23,222 nucleotides of DNA from Methanosphaera sp. rholeuAM6 (GCA_003266105.1 MVAA01000072.1:1-23222), one strand, 5' to 3'. Shown: positions 7,938 through 16,038, numbered from the stretch's first letter. Numbers and translations are program-made. The notes: generated by a model not told the origin, from the sequence alone.

Positions 7938-9965
7938 ATGAGTAAGTTATTTATTTCATGTGCATTACCTTATGCAAATGGTCCTTGCCATTTAGGGCAT
8001 TTACGTTCAACATACATTCCAGCGGATATATATGCCAGATATAATCGTATGACCGGAATGGATACTGTGATGGTTTGTTCAACAGATGAACACGGTACGC
8101 CTATTGCAGTAAGGGCTGAACAGGAAAACATTTCCCCTAAAGATATTACAGACAAATATCATGAACTGATAGGTAATGACTTAAAAGCTTGTAACATATC
8201 CCTGGACAGTTTCAGAAGAACAACTGATGAAAATCATTATGAAATGGCTCAGGAATTCTTCAAAAAATTGTATGAGAAGGGATATATCTATGAAAAAACC
8301 ATTGACCAACTGTACTGTGACAATTGTCAGCGCAGCTTACCTGACAGATATGTTGAAGGAACCTGTCCACACTGTGATAGTGAAGGTGCAAGAGGGGATC
8401 AATGTGAAGTATGCGGACGTCATTTAGATCCTACAGAGCTTGTTGAACCGCACTGTCTAATCTGTGATGGAACACCTCACGTTCAACAGTCACAACAGTA
8501 CTATTTCAAATTACATGAGTTTGAAGAACCTCTGAAAGAATGGATCAACAATAATGAGGAACTTCCCAAAAATGTGAAAAACTTTGCTAAAGAATGGGTC
8601 AATGAAGGTCTTAAGGATTGGATAATGACTCGTGACATGAACTGGGGTATTCCTGTACCTATAGCTGATTCCGAAGGCAAGGTCTTGTATGTGTGGGCTG
8701 AAGCATTTATAGGTTATCAGTCCTCTGCTCAAACGTGGGCTTTGGAACATGGTCTTGACTGGAAAGAATACTGGGATGACAAGACCGTTCATTTTATTGG
8801 AAAGGACATTATTTATCATCATACAATATTCTGGCCAAGCATGTTAATGGGAAGAGAATGGAAATTACCATATTCTGTTATTGGCGGGGGATATCTGTCC
8901 CTTGAAGGACGTAAAATGTCAACCAGCAAAGGATGGGTTATCTGGGTTAAAGACTTCCTTGATAAGTTTGACAGTGATTTGTTAAGATATTACATGGTTA
9001 TCAATGCACCATTGAATAAGGACACTGATTTTTCATGGGATGACTTCCAGAGAAGAATCAATAACGAATTAACAGACAATCTTGGTAACTTCATTCACAG
9101 AACGTTCACTTTCACAAACAAATTCTTTGACGGTAAAGTACCTGTTCCGGGAGAATATTCCGAAGAAGACAAGGAATTTGAAGCAAAAATTAAAGAATTA
9201 CCTTCCACCGTTGCCAAATGCATTGAAAACTTTGAATTCCGTGATGGCCTACAGGAAATTATGACCATCACCAAGGACGCCAACAAGTATTTCAATGACA
9301 AAAAACCATGGAAGGCTGTTAAGGAAGATGAATCTAGTGCAAGAACCTGTTTATACCTATCTAACCAGTTGGTTCATGCATTGTCAATTATTTTAACTCC
9401 GTACATACCTGAAAGTGCACAAAAAATACGTGAAGTTCTCAGTATACCTACAGAAGTCGTTGACGGATTCATGAACTTTGAGGACAGAAATCCTAAAGTT
9501 AAATGGGAAGAAGCCGAAAAGTTCCTTGAGGCAGGATATGAAGTTAAAAAAGCCAAACCATTGTTTAAAAAGATTGAAGATGACATAATATCTGAAGAAA
9601 AAGAGAAACTATACGCTCTTGATGATAGTGAAGAAGAAGAGGATGATAAAATGAGTGATTTAATAAGTATTGATGAATTTGCAAAAGTAGACTTGGTTGT
9701 TGGACAAATTAAAGAAGCTGAAAGAATTGAAGGTTCCAAAAAACTTCTTAAACTCCAAGTTGATATGGGTGATGAAATCAGACAGGTTGTTGCCGGCTTG
9801 GCAGAAAGATATTCACCTGAAGAAATAACAGACCGTAAAGTAATTGTTGTTGCCAACCTACAGCCTGCCAAATTATTTGGTGTTGAATCAAATGGTATGC
9901 TTTTGGCAACAGACAGTATGGAACTATTGACCACCGAAGGTAATGTTGGTGAACATATAAAATGA
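7938..9965 (+). CDS. metG: Methionyl-tRNA synthetase with fused C-terminal tRNA-binding domain
   Basis: A 675-residue class I aminoacyl-tRNA synthetase that charges tRNA-Met. The HIGH-type motif is HLGH (18-21) after PYANGP, and the KMSTS loop is complete at 326-330. A double zinc knuckle has four CxxC pairs (127/130, 143/146, 156/159, 173/176), the form common in archaeal enzymes. An anticodon-binding helical domain follows. An acidic linker (about 548-571, ending SEEEEDD) leads to a Trbp111-type OB-fold domain (about 578-675: VVGQIKEAERIEGSKKLLKLQVD, LFGVESNGMLLAT). In several archaea this last domain is encoded separately. A good ribosome-binding-site-like GAGGATGATAAA precedes an in-frame ATG at 9651 at the linker end, reported as a finding. 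The stop overlaps the next start by four bases. Confidence 0.97.
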   Translation: MSKLFISCALPYANGPCHLGHLRSTYIPADIYARYNRMTGMDTVMVCSTDEHGTPIAVRAEQENISPKDITDKYHELIGNDLKACNISLDSFRRTTDENHYEMAQEFFKKLYEKGYIYEKTIDQLYCDNCQRSLPDRYVEGTCPHCDSEGARGDQCEVCGRHLDPTELVEPHCLICDGTPHVQQSQQYYFKLHEFEEPLKEWINNNEELPKNVKNFAKEWVNEGLKDWIMTRDMNWGIPVPIADSEGKVLYVWAEAFIGYQSSAQTWALEHGLDWKEYWDDKTVHFIGKDIIYHHTIFWPSMLMGREWKLPYSVIGGGYLSLEGRKMSTSKGWVIWVKDFLDKFDSDLLRYYMVINAPLNKDTDFSWDDFQRRINNELTDNLGNFIHRTFTFTNKFFDGKVPVPGEYSEEDKEFEAKIKELPSTVAKCIENFEFRDGLQEIMTITKDANKYFNDKKPWKAVKEDESSARTCLYLSNQLVHALSIILTPYIPESAQKIREVLSIPTEVVDGFMNFEDRNPKVKWEEAEKFLEAGYEVKKAKPLFKKIEDDIISEEKEKLYALDDSEEEEDDKMSDLISIDEFAKVDLVVGQIKEAERIEGSKKLLKLQVDMGDEIRQVVAGLAERYSPEEITDRKVIVVANLQPAKLFGVESNGMLLATDSMELLTTEGNVGEHIK

Positions 9966-11569
9966 GCGAAATCTTAGTGACACAGAGTGAGAAGTATCTT
10001 AAAAGGATTCAAAGTAAACCTGTTATTGCTGAAAGCATCGAAGATTTTGATAGTTTCATAGAGATATTCACTTATCTTAAGAAGAATTTGGAACAACTTC
10101 AGAATCTGAGAAACAAGATGGAAGTTAGAGGTTTTACTTCTCCTTATAGTGCCTTAAAAAGATTTGGAAAGAATACTAGTGGTCCTCAGGAAATTATTCC
10201 CGATGACGTGCATGACCAGTCAAGACATGCCCAGTATTTCCGTATCAAGGCATCGAATAAGAAGAACATCCTTGATCAGGTCAAATCTGCTATTGCTTCA
10301 CACAAGATTGCAATAGGTCACTTGGAAGAATATGCTACCGTTACCTGTAAAAAGTGTAAACAAACTTATAAGAAGAATAATATTGAAAATATTTTACATT
10401 TTGATGACGATTTCGAAATTGAAAGCATAAGCTGTGAATGCGGTTCTACGGACTTTGAGATTCATTCCAACAACAGTGGTATCTGTAGATTGGAACTGAT
10501 TAAGTACTTGCCTTTAGGTGGAGAATATTTGTTAAAACGTTCACAGCTAACTAAGTATAGTCTTGAAGCATACCGTTCAATTATAAAGGTTATGAAACAA
10601 GAAAAGCGTGGCTTAGTAAAGAGTGTTACTGTTATTGCCAAGGTTAAAGATGAAAAAACTGACAAATGGGTTAGTAAAAAAGCTAAAATTGATTATGCTG
10701 ATGAATCAAATTATGAGTTGGAATTAAGGAAGCGTTACGGTTCCAACGTCCGTATTGAACTGCTTCAGTTTAACCATAAGAAACCTTCCCTGATTAATGA
10801 CAAATACGTTCAAAATGCTCTTGCTATTGCATATCTGCAGTATTCTGAAAATATTGTTAATCAGGACATCGATGAAATCATCCCATTACACATTAAAAAC
10901 ATGGACAAGATCAATCAATATAAAAAATTGGTTGAAGAAGCAAGAAATGATGCCAGCAGATTAGCAAGGGAAGCTGAAGAACGTTTGGAACTTGAAGAAG
11001 AATTGAAGTACATTAAACTTAAGAAAAACAATTTGATGAATAAGGAAAGAGTTTTAGACCGTGAATTAAGAGAGGATATTGAGAAGAAAGTTGAAATTAA
11101 AAAGCATTTTTATATGGAAACTCCCAAGACTCTTCTTTTATGGGATATCTTTAAATATTATTTGACCACTACTGAAAGCAGAAGAAACAATTATTCCGGT
11201 CCTTTCCCAAATCTCAGACCTAACCTGGATTCCAATCAGGTTAAGGTATTTGAATATGTTTTCCCTAAGGATATTGTGAACCTTTTACTGGATCATGATG
11301 AAAACATCGCTTCGTTAAATAATATGAAAGAAACCATTCACTATAAGACGGAACTTGAAACCAAAATTAAGAATTTACATTTGAAACCTAATCAGGAAGC
11401 GATAGGTGCTGTTGCCATACATAATAAATGTGATGTTTCTCTAAACAAGGCTGCTGATTTATTGCATGTTACACATGATGAAGCTATGACGGAGAAGAAT
11501 AATCTTAAGATAATTGAGAAGCCTACCACTAAAAAGGCTAAAAGATTCTTGGAACTTATTAATAAATAA
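9962..11569 (+). CDS. Unknown large protein with zinc-type cysteines and coiled coil, probably DUF530 family
   Basis: A 535-residue soluble protein of unknown function. By length, layout and methanogen context I think it belongs to the archaeal DUF530 family, but this is from memory. Residues 1-115 are helical. A four-cysteine site C129xxC132 with C158xC160, separated by an acidic stretch, probably binds zinc. The middle is mixed alpha/beta. A charged helix at about 310-375 looks like a coiled coil. Near the C-terminus (about 468-500) AIGAVAIHNKCDVSLNKAADLLHVTHDEAM looks like a helix-turn-helix. There is no signal peptide or membrane segment. Its ATG overlaps the metG stop as ATGA, so it is translationally coupled to methionyl-tRNA synthetase. 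That coupling hints at translation or nucleic acid work, but no function can be stated. Confidence 0.75.
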   Translation: MSEILVTQSEKYLKRIQSKPVIAESIEDFDSFIEIFTYLKKNLEQLQNLRNKMEVRGFTSPYSALKRFGKNTSGPQEIIPDDVHDQSRHAQYFRIKASNKKNILDQVKSAIASHKIAIGHLEEYATVTCKKCKQTYKKNNIENILHFDDDFEIESISCECGSTDFEIHSNNSGICRLELIKYLPLGGEYLLKRSQLTKYSLEAYRSIIKVMKQEKRGLVKSVTVIAKVKDEKTDKWVSKKAKIDYADESNYELELRKRYGSNVRIELLQFNHKKPSLINDKYVQNALAIAYLQYSENIVNQDIDEIIPLHIKNMDKINQYKKLVEEARNDASRLAREAEERLELEEELKYIKLKKNNLMNKERVLDRELREDIEKKVEIKKHFYMETPKTLLLWDIFKYYLTTTESRRNNYSGPFPNLRPNLDSNQVKVFEYVFPKDIVNLLLDHDENIASLNNMKETIHYKTELETKIKNLHLKPNQEAIGAVAIHNKCDVSLNKAADLLHVTHDEAMTEKNNLKIIEKPTTKKAKRFLELINK

Positions 11570-11583
11570 AATGAGATGATTAT

Positions 11584-12060
11584 ATGAGTTCAAAGGTACA
11601 TGTTAATAAACCATTGTCATCAAAATTGATTATTGAGATTTTGGATGAAAATCCCGATCTTGAAGAGATTAATTGTCCTTTAAGTTTGTATGAAAGAACT
11701 TCTGAAATATATTTGGATGCCTTAAAGGAGCTAGGCATTAATATAAATATTAATGAAAGCCGGGGACGTCCTAAAAAGTATGATGATGAATTAAAGGACA
11801 CTATTAATGAAATGATAAGTTCCGGATTGTCTGTTAAGGCTATTGCTTCAAGGTTAAATATTGACAGCAAAACCGTTTATTATCTTAAGAAGGACAAATT
11901 AAAGCAAGGTCCCAAATCAAAGTATTCTGACAAAACGAAAGAAAAAATAGTTGAACTGAGAAATAGTGGGGTTCCTGTCAGTAAAATTTCCAATAAGATG
12001 AATATTCCTGTTAGGACAATATATTATATTCTTAAAAATAGTAAAAAAATGAAGAAATAA
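11584..12060 (+). CDS. Small DNA-binding-like protein with AT-hook-like motif and duplicated HTH unit
   Basis: A 158-residue protein with no family name I recognise. Residues 60-65 read RGRPKK, the core of an AT-hook. It is followed by a homeodomain-like or resolvase-type HTH (66-102: YDDELKDTINEMISSGLSVKAIASRLNIDSKTVYYLKK). A second copy of the same unit follows at 109-150 (QGPKSKYSDKT, GVPVSKISNKMNIPVRTIYYIL). The repeats align residue for residue with a 48-residue period. The N-terminal 55 residues are acidic and may mediate dimerisation. It begins 14 bases after the unknown large protein, with GAGATGAT before the ATG, and ends 13 bases before the glycosyltransferase gene, so it belongs to the metG run. 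A DNA-binding regulator or chromatin protein is the natural inference, but target and role are unknown. Confidence 0.85.
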   Translation: MSSKVHVNKPLSSKLIIEILDENPDLEEINCPLSLYERTSEIYLDALKELGINININESRGRPKKYDDELKDTINEMISSGLSVKAIASRLNIDSKTVYYLKKDKLKQGPKSKYSDKTKEKIVELRNSGVPVSKISNKMNIPVRTIYYILKNSKKMKK

Positions 12061-12073
12061 GGAGAGGTTATGT

Positions 12074-13027
12074 TTGAATTCAACACAATTATTGGTTACA
12101 TCGGGATTTTGTGGGCTTATAGCTTTTCTGATTACTTTTTTGGTTATGCCTCCATTGATTAAACGTTTGAAAAAGGCTGAAATCGTTGGTAAGGACATTC
12201 ATAAATTAGCCAAGCCTGAAGTTGCGGAGATGGGTGGTATCGGTATTCTTCTTGGTTTTGCAATTTCCATTATGGTTGGTGTTTATTTGTGTCCACAGTG
12301 GCAGTCTCAGTTGACAATCACTTTAATCGTTATTTTACTTACGGGTATTATTGGTATGGTTGATGATTTAATAATGTTATCTTCTAAGGAGAAGTTAATT
12401 TTATTATGGATTGCTGGTCTTCCTATAATGTGGGTTACTCCACCGAATGTGGGTTTGGTCTATATGTTACTGATTCCTATTGCAGTATCCGTTGCTTCCA
12501 ATCTTACCAATATGCTGGCCGGTTTGAATGGGATTGAAACTGGGTTGGGTATTATTGCCTTGACTTCACTGACATTATCCTGTATTATTATGAATAAGTA
12601 TGATGTTGCAATCATATCATTTTCCATGCTTGGTGCTTTGGTTGCATTTTTATTCTATAATAAGTATCCTGCCAACGTATTTCCGGGAGATGTGGGTACG
12701 TTAATTATTGGTGCCTGCATTGCAATTATTGCATTTATCGGTAGGGTTAAAATCATTGCATTTATCGTGCTTTTGCCGAATATTATTGATGGCTTACTTA
12801 AGTTTTACAGTGCCGGCGTAATGGAGCGTCAAAACTTTAAACCTACCCAGGTTAATGAGAACGGTCAACTGGTTGCACCATCTACCGGTTTCAATTCTCT
12901 CATAAGATCCATTCTTAAAAGGCCTATGAAAGAAAATCAGGTTGTTCATATTATTTGGGGTATCGGTTTGATTTTTGGCCTTTTAGGTATACTTGTTGCA
13001 TATTTTGCTAAAGGCACTATCATATAA
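12074..13027 (+). CDS. MraY/AglH-like polyprenyl-phosphate sugar-1-phosphate transferase (GT4)
   Basis: A 317-residue polytopic membrane protein (about ten hydrophobic segments) of the UDP-HexNAc:polyprenyl-P HexNAc-1-P transferase family. This family starts lipid-linked glycan assembly on the cytoplasmic face of the membrane. Motifs in order are KPEVAEMGG (47-55), the catalytic-type GMVDDLIML (D97, D98), ASNLTNMLAGLNGIETG (141-157) as in ALG7/AglH proteins, FPGDVG (203-208) and NIIDGLLKFYSAG. Whether it serves N-glycosylation or pseudomurein precursors cannot be told here. The start is TTG at 12074 with GGAGAGG at 12061-12067. An ATG at 12070 is in a different frame and runs only 30 codons. 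It is the last gene of the metG run. Confidence 0.88.
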   Translation: MNSTQLLVTSGFCGLIAFLITFLVMPPLIKRLKKAEIVGKDIHKLAKPEVAEMGGIGILLGFAISIMVGVYLCPQWQSQLTITLIVILLTGIIGMVDDLIMLSSKEKLILLWIAGLPIMWVTPPNVGLVYMLLIPIAVSVASNLTNMLAGLNGIETGLGIIALTSLTLSCIIMNKYDVAIISFSMLGALVAFLFYNKYPANVFPGDVGTLIIGACIAIIAFIGRVKIIAFIVLLPNIIDGLLKFYSAGVMERQNFKPTQVNENGQLVAPSTGFNSLIRSILKRPMKENQVVHIIWGIGLIFGLLGILVAYFAKGTII

Positions 13028-13055
13028 CCTTTTCCTCTTCTATACCCATTTTACT
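13028..13055 (+). terminator. Pyrimidine-rich stretch after the GT4 gene, possible terminator
   Basis: CCTTTTCCTCTTC, then CCCATTTT, directly follows the rightward gene. It overlaps the end of the convergent pilin-like gene, leaving only 12 bases between the two stops. It resembles the C-then-T elements after other rightward genes in the window. Confidence 0.25.
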
Positions 13056-13507
13056 GTATTGTTTCTTATTTTGAATCTTTCTGTTTCCAGGTTTTCATAT
13101 GGATATGTTATGTTTTGGTTAAATGTTTCCGCGATTGTTTTTCTTACGTAGTAATTTACTCTGTATCCTATGATGTAACGTTCCTGTGTCGTTAAATCGT
13201 TGTTTGTATGCAAGTTTACCTGGAGGTATATGTTTTTATCTGATTTTGTTAGTGTTATGTTTATTACTTCTATGTCTGTTGGGTAGAGCAGTCTTTGATA
13301 GTTTTCCTGGTAATTGTTGAACGTGTCGTTGTAGTACATTGCGTATCCGTTTTTGTCTACTCCTATTTGTGCTCCTATTTGTGCAGCGTTGAGTATTGTG
13401 TTTTTTTCTGTTTCTTCCTGTATGACGTTTGTTGCTGATATCATTATAATGATAATTACTGCAACCATCAACATGTATTCTACTGTGATTTGACCTTTAT
13501 TATTCAT
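13040..13507 (-). CDS. Class III signal peptide (archaeal pilin-like) protein
   Basis: A 155-residue small surface protein. Its N-terminus MNNKG followed by QITVEYMLMVAVIIIIMI is the archaeal class III signal peptide pattern: a short charged leader, a probable cleavage after G5, Glu at +5 (E10), then one hydrophobic helix of about 17 residues. Such proteins are processed by a prepilin peptidase (EppA type) and assemble as type IV pilin-like subunits or act as minor components. The mature part contains several N-glycosylation sequons (NDT 60-62, NIT 83-85, NIT 132-134, NNT 149-151), as expected for an exported archaeal protein. It lies 40 bases after a second pilin-like gene on the same strand. 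No assembly ATPase or membrane platform gene is nearby, so the machinery must be elsewhere. Confidence 0.85.
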   Translation of the reverse strand: MNNKGQITVEYMLMVAVIIIIMISATNVIQEETEKNTILNAAQIGAQIGVDKNGYAMYYNDTFNNYQENYQRLLYPTDIEVINITLTKSDKNIYLQVNLHTNNDLTTQERYIIGYRVNYYVRKTIAETFNQNITYPYENLETERFKIRNNTVKWV

Positions 13508-13547
13508 AGTTATTTCCCCATTATTATATCAAATTTTAAAGATCTCT

Positions 13548-13961
13548 TTAAGATAATGAATTTATTTCTATGGTATTATTATTATTGATAAATTCATATA
13601 CATCTCCACCTTTTAAAATGATTTTTTCTCTTTGGTATTCGATATTGTATATCGGCTTGGAGTATGTCATTTGATAATGTGAATTAAGATATACGCCTGT
13701 AGCGTTGATTTGAAGGATATATGTTTCATTGTTTATTTTTTCAGGTAACCTGTAGGTATATGAACAATTGTCCCCGTTTAAGTAAACTGTATTGATTATT
13801 CGTGTTATGTCCGTGGTTACTGTTCTTGCTTCTTTTCTGGTTTGAGTTTCTTCCAACGATGAAAACTCCTGCATTCCTATCGAGAGTACCATTGTAATAA
13901 TAATTAATAACATCATTAATGATACATATAATTCTATATTAAAAATACCTTTTGAATTCAT
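13548..13961 (-). CDS. Second pilin-like protein
   Basis: A 137-residue protein with the same architecture as its downstream neighbour: short leader MNSKG, then IFNIELYVSLMMLLIIITMVL, with Glu at +5 after G5 and one hydrophobic helix. It lacks the glutamine usual right after the cleavage site in class III peptides, so it is a variant or minor-pilin form. The mature region has one cysteine (C66) and sequons NCS (65-67), NET (78-80), NAT (86-88) and NNT (128-130). It is first in a two-gene operon. A TATA-like stretch about 30 bases before the ATG and no ribosome binding site suggest a nearly leaderless message. Function beyond a surface pilin-like role is not visible. Confidence 0.75.
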   Translation of the reverse strand: MNSKGIFNIELYVSLMMLLIIITMVLSIGMQEFSSLEETQTRKEARTVTTDITRIINTVYLNGDNCSYTYRLPEKINNETYILQINATGVYLNSHYQMTYSKPIYNIEYQREKIILKGGDVYEFINNNNTIEINSLS

Positions 13962-13985
13962 AATTATTATTAATTGTTTATATTA

Positions 13986-13999
13986 TTTAAATATATAAT
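13986..13999 (-). promoter_or_regulatory. TATA-like box of the pilin-like operon
   Basis: The minus strand reads ATTATATATTTAAAT, centred about 30 bases before the ATG at 13961. The divergent gap (13962-14077) is almost pure A+T and also contains TATA-like ATTATAAAAATTATA (14036-14050) and a GGAGG (14060-14064) for the rightward gene at 14078. Confidence 0.35.
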
Positions 14000-14077
14000 A
14001 AAAAATATTATATACTATAAAAAATAAAATAAAAATTATAAAAATTATACATTGTTTATGGAGGAAAAAATAATATT

Positions 14078-14611
14078 ATGAAAATTAAAAAATATAATAA
14101 TAAAGAAATATTGTTAAAATTTAAACAAACACATAATCCAAAAGAATTGGATGAAATGATATACAGGTTTGAAAAGGATATGGATGAATTCAACAAAAAC
14201 TATTTCCTAAAGGAATCAGAGAATCCGTTCATATTCTTCCTAGAATATGCCAAACCAGAAGAACTGGTTAAAAGACTCGATTCAAAAAAAGAATACAGTG
14301 TTATACCGGTAACCTGTGTGATAAGTAACATGAATTACATCACATCAGCAATTCTCAGAAAAATAAGGCATAAATTATGTGTAAACGACACCTTTGAAAT
14401 AAATTGCCACATAAATACATACTGTATTGCACAAACAAAGGACACGGTAGAACATGAACTATCCAAAAGAATAACAAGCATGATAAAAATAGAATACGAT
14501 AAATATCATCCTGTATGGACTATAAACCTGTACATTGTTGGAGATATTACGGCAATAAATATAATTAATTCAAGAAATAAAATAAAACAAAAAATGAACA
14601 TGTTAAAGTAG
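14078..14611 (+). CDS. THUMP-domain-like RNA-binding protein
   Basis: A 177-residue protein without signal peptide or membrane segment. The C-terminal half (about 95-168) has the look of a THUMP domain. A helix with conserved basic residues (ILRKIRHKL) leads to a strand DTFEINCHIN, then an EHELSKRITSMIKIEYD helix and the paired strands WTINLYIVGDITAINII. THUMP domains bind the tRNA acceptor stem in modification enzymes such as Tan1, ThiI and Trm11. The N-terminal 90 residues could be the partner ferredoxin-like domain seen in Tan1-type proteins, and there is no catalytic domain. A GGAGG lies 13 bases before the ATG. Its convergent neighbour is an MnmC-like tRNA methyltransferase, 13 bases away. 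The assignment is from pattern only. Confidence 0.6.
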   Translation: MKIKKYNNKEILLKFKQTHNPKELDEMIYRFEKDMDEFNKNYFLKESENPFIFFLEYAKPEELVKRLDSKKEYSVIPVTCVISNMNYITSAILRKIRHKLCVNDTFEINCHINTYCIAQTKDTVEHELSKRITSMIKIEYDKYHPVWTINLYIVGDITAINIINSRNKIKQKMNMLK

Positions 14612-14624
14612 GTTAAAACCTATT

Positions 14625-15827
14625 TTAATCTTTTACCAGGAGATTATGTAAATTTTCCTTTAAGGCAAGAATTTTATCACGACTACAAAGATTCTGGTCG
14701 ATATCAAGCATGTTAATTATTTTTTCATCATCCAATCCGGTAAATCCCATCTCTTTGACATAAAACTCTAATTTTTCTCTTAAAGATTCATCTTCTATTT
14801 CATTAGGATTTAAACCCAAATATCTTGGAAGCTTACTGGATGAAGGGAATGTTGTTACACCCCTACTTTTTCTACGTTGATTCTGCCTTCTTTCAATAAT
14901 GGTCAAATAATCATCATTAAGAAGAGGATCTAAAAAAGGAATTCCAACATCACTTAACGCTATTACCTTAATATCACTGAAAGACAATGATGTTTCAATC
15001 AAATCCTGTGTTCTAGAAGCGATGGTTCCCCCACTTCTATGAACTCTTGGTCCTTCACCAATATAAAATCCAGAATCGACAAAGGCACTTCTGACCGCAC
15101 TTGCAGCAGTATACGTCAGCACCAGTGCTGTTGGTGTTAAACATTTTTTCAACTGAGTGAAGAAATCAACAGTATATAACTCAGGACATTTGGCGGGACT
15201 GAAGGGATCCAAAAATACCGCATCATATTCTTTATTGCTGTGCCTTTTTAGAAAATCTCTTGCATCACAGATATGAATGTTGATTGTAACATTCGGAGGA
15301 ATAGTACTTAAAAGCTTATTGTACCTCAAATAACCCTTTTTCAACAAATAAGATTCAATAGCTTTCTTCACATACTGATGTGACTCACAAACATCAGGAA
15401 TAAACAACGTTGTGGCAATTGTTTCCAAAGAGGATTCCACCATGTCAATTTCTATTTCAACATCAGAATCCTTCAAATAATCAAGCAATGCTGAAACGTT
15501 GTATCCGATACCACTGCAAATATCTAAAACCTTTATAATTGTAGTGTTTTCAGCTTTTTCCAATAATTTGGATGGAATAACGAATTTTTCAAAAGCTTCA
15601 GTTCTTGCACCGAAGGTACTGTGTAACGTTTCAGACTCTTCCCCTCTCTTTCCAGACGACAACGTGAAAGAACCATCATCTGTTTTTATTAAAAATCCTA
15701 GTATTTCCTCTTTAAACAGTTCTCTGGCATCCTTATGACCATCTAATTCTAACTGAAAGACCTGTTGAATTAACTGCTTGTTACTTTCACTGATTTCCAA
15801 GTGTGATGATTCATCTTCATTGTTCAT
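14625..15827 (-). CDS. MnmC-like SAM-dependent tRNA methyltransferase
   Basis: A 400-residue Rossmann-fold methyltransferase. The SAM motif is VLDICSGIGYN (100-110). The signature DAVFLDPFSPAKCPELYTVDFF (about 192-213) matches the MnmC methyltransferase domain (DUF752), which in bacteria methylates the aminomethyl group at the tRNA wobble uridine U34. TYTAASAVRSAF and GEGPRVHRSGGTIAS follow, as in that family. The FAD domain of bacterial MnmC is absent, so it is a stand-alone methyltransferase, as is common in archaea. The extra N-terminal 75 residues and the C-terminal charged helical tail (about 335-400) have no motif I recognise. The start ATG has a partial AGGATATGAT upstream. The exact substrate in this organism is inferred from family. 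Confidence 0.85.
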   Translation of the reverse strand: MNNEDESSHLEISESNKQLIQQVFQLELDGHKDARELFKEEILGFLIKTDDGSFTLSSGKRGEESETLHSTFGARTEAFEKFVIPSKLLEKAENTTIIKVLDICSGIGYNVSALLDYLKDSDVEIEIDMVESSLETIATTLFIPDVCESHQYVKKAIESYLLKKGYLRYNKLLSTIPPNVTINIHICDARDFLKRHSNKEYDAVFLDPFSPAKCPELYTVDFFTQLKKCLTPTALVLTYTAASAVRSAFVDSGFYIGEGPRVHRSGGTIASRTQDLIETSLSFSDIKVIALSDVGIPFLDPLLNDDYLTIIERRQNQRRKSRGVTTFPSSSKLPRYLGLNPNEIEDESLREKLEFYVKEMGFTGLDDEKIINMLDIDQNLCSRDKILALKENLHNLLVKD

Positions 15828-15997
15828 AAATTCATCATATCCTATAAGTAATATTTAATGTACCAAATTCCATTTGATGAGGAATTTATTTAAATTAAAA
15901 AAATAATAAACCCTATTAACTTATACTAAATATATATAGTTATTATATTCAAAGATAATAAATATTTACAATTTAACCAATAATTTTAATAAAATAT

Positions 15998-16038
15998 TAT
16001 AGTATAAAAAACACATAGATAATACTAGACTAGGTGAT
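15998..16038 (+). promoter_or_regulatory. Promoter and ribosome binding site of the membrane-anchored protein gene
   Basis: A TATA-like TATAGTATAAAAA (15998-16010) sits where transcription would start near 16028. A strong GGTGAT (16033-16038) then lies three bases before the ATG at 16042. Another TATA-like AAATATATATAG occurs near 15928-15939. The rest of the divergent gap 15828-15997 is AT-rich, with no gene I can support. Confidence 0.4.

Noticed and set aside
9374..9934. A 186-codon minus-strand frame inside metG
   Set aside because: It lies opposite the conserved C-terminal part of methionyl-tRNA synthetase, and its product is low-complexity Ser/Leu-rich, typical of a shadow frame.
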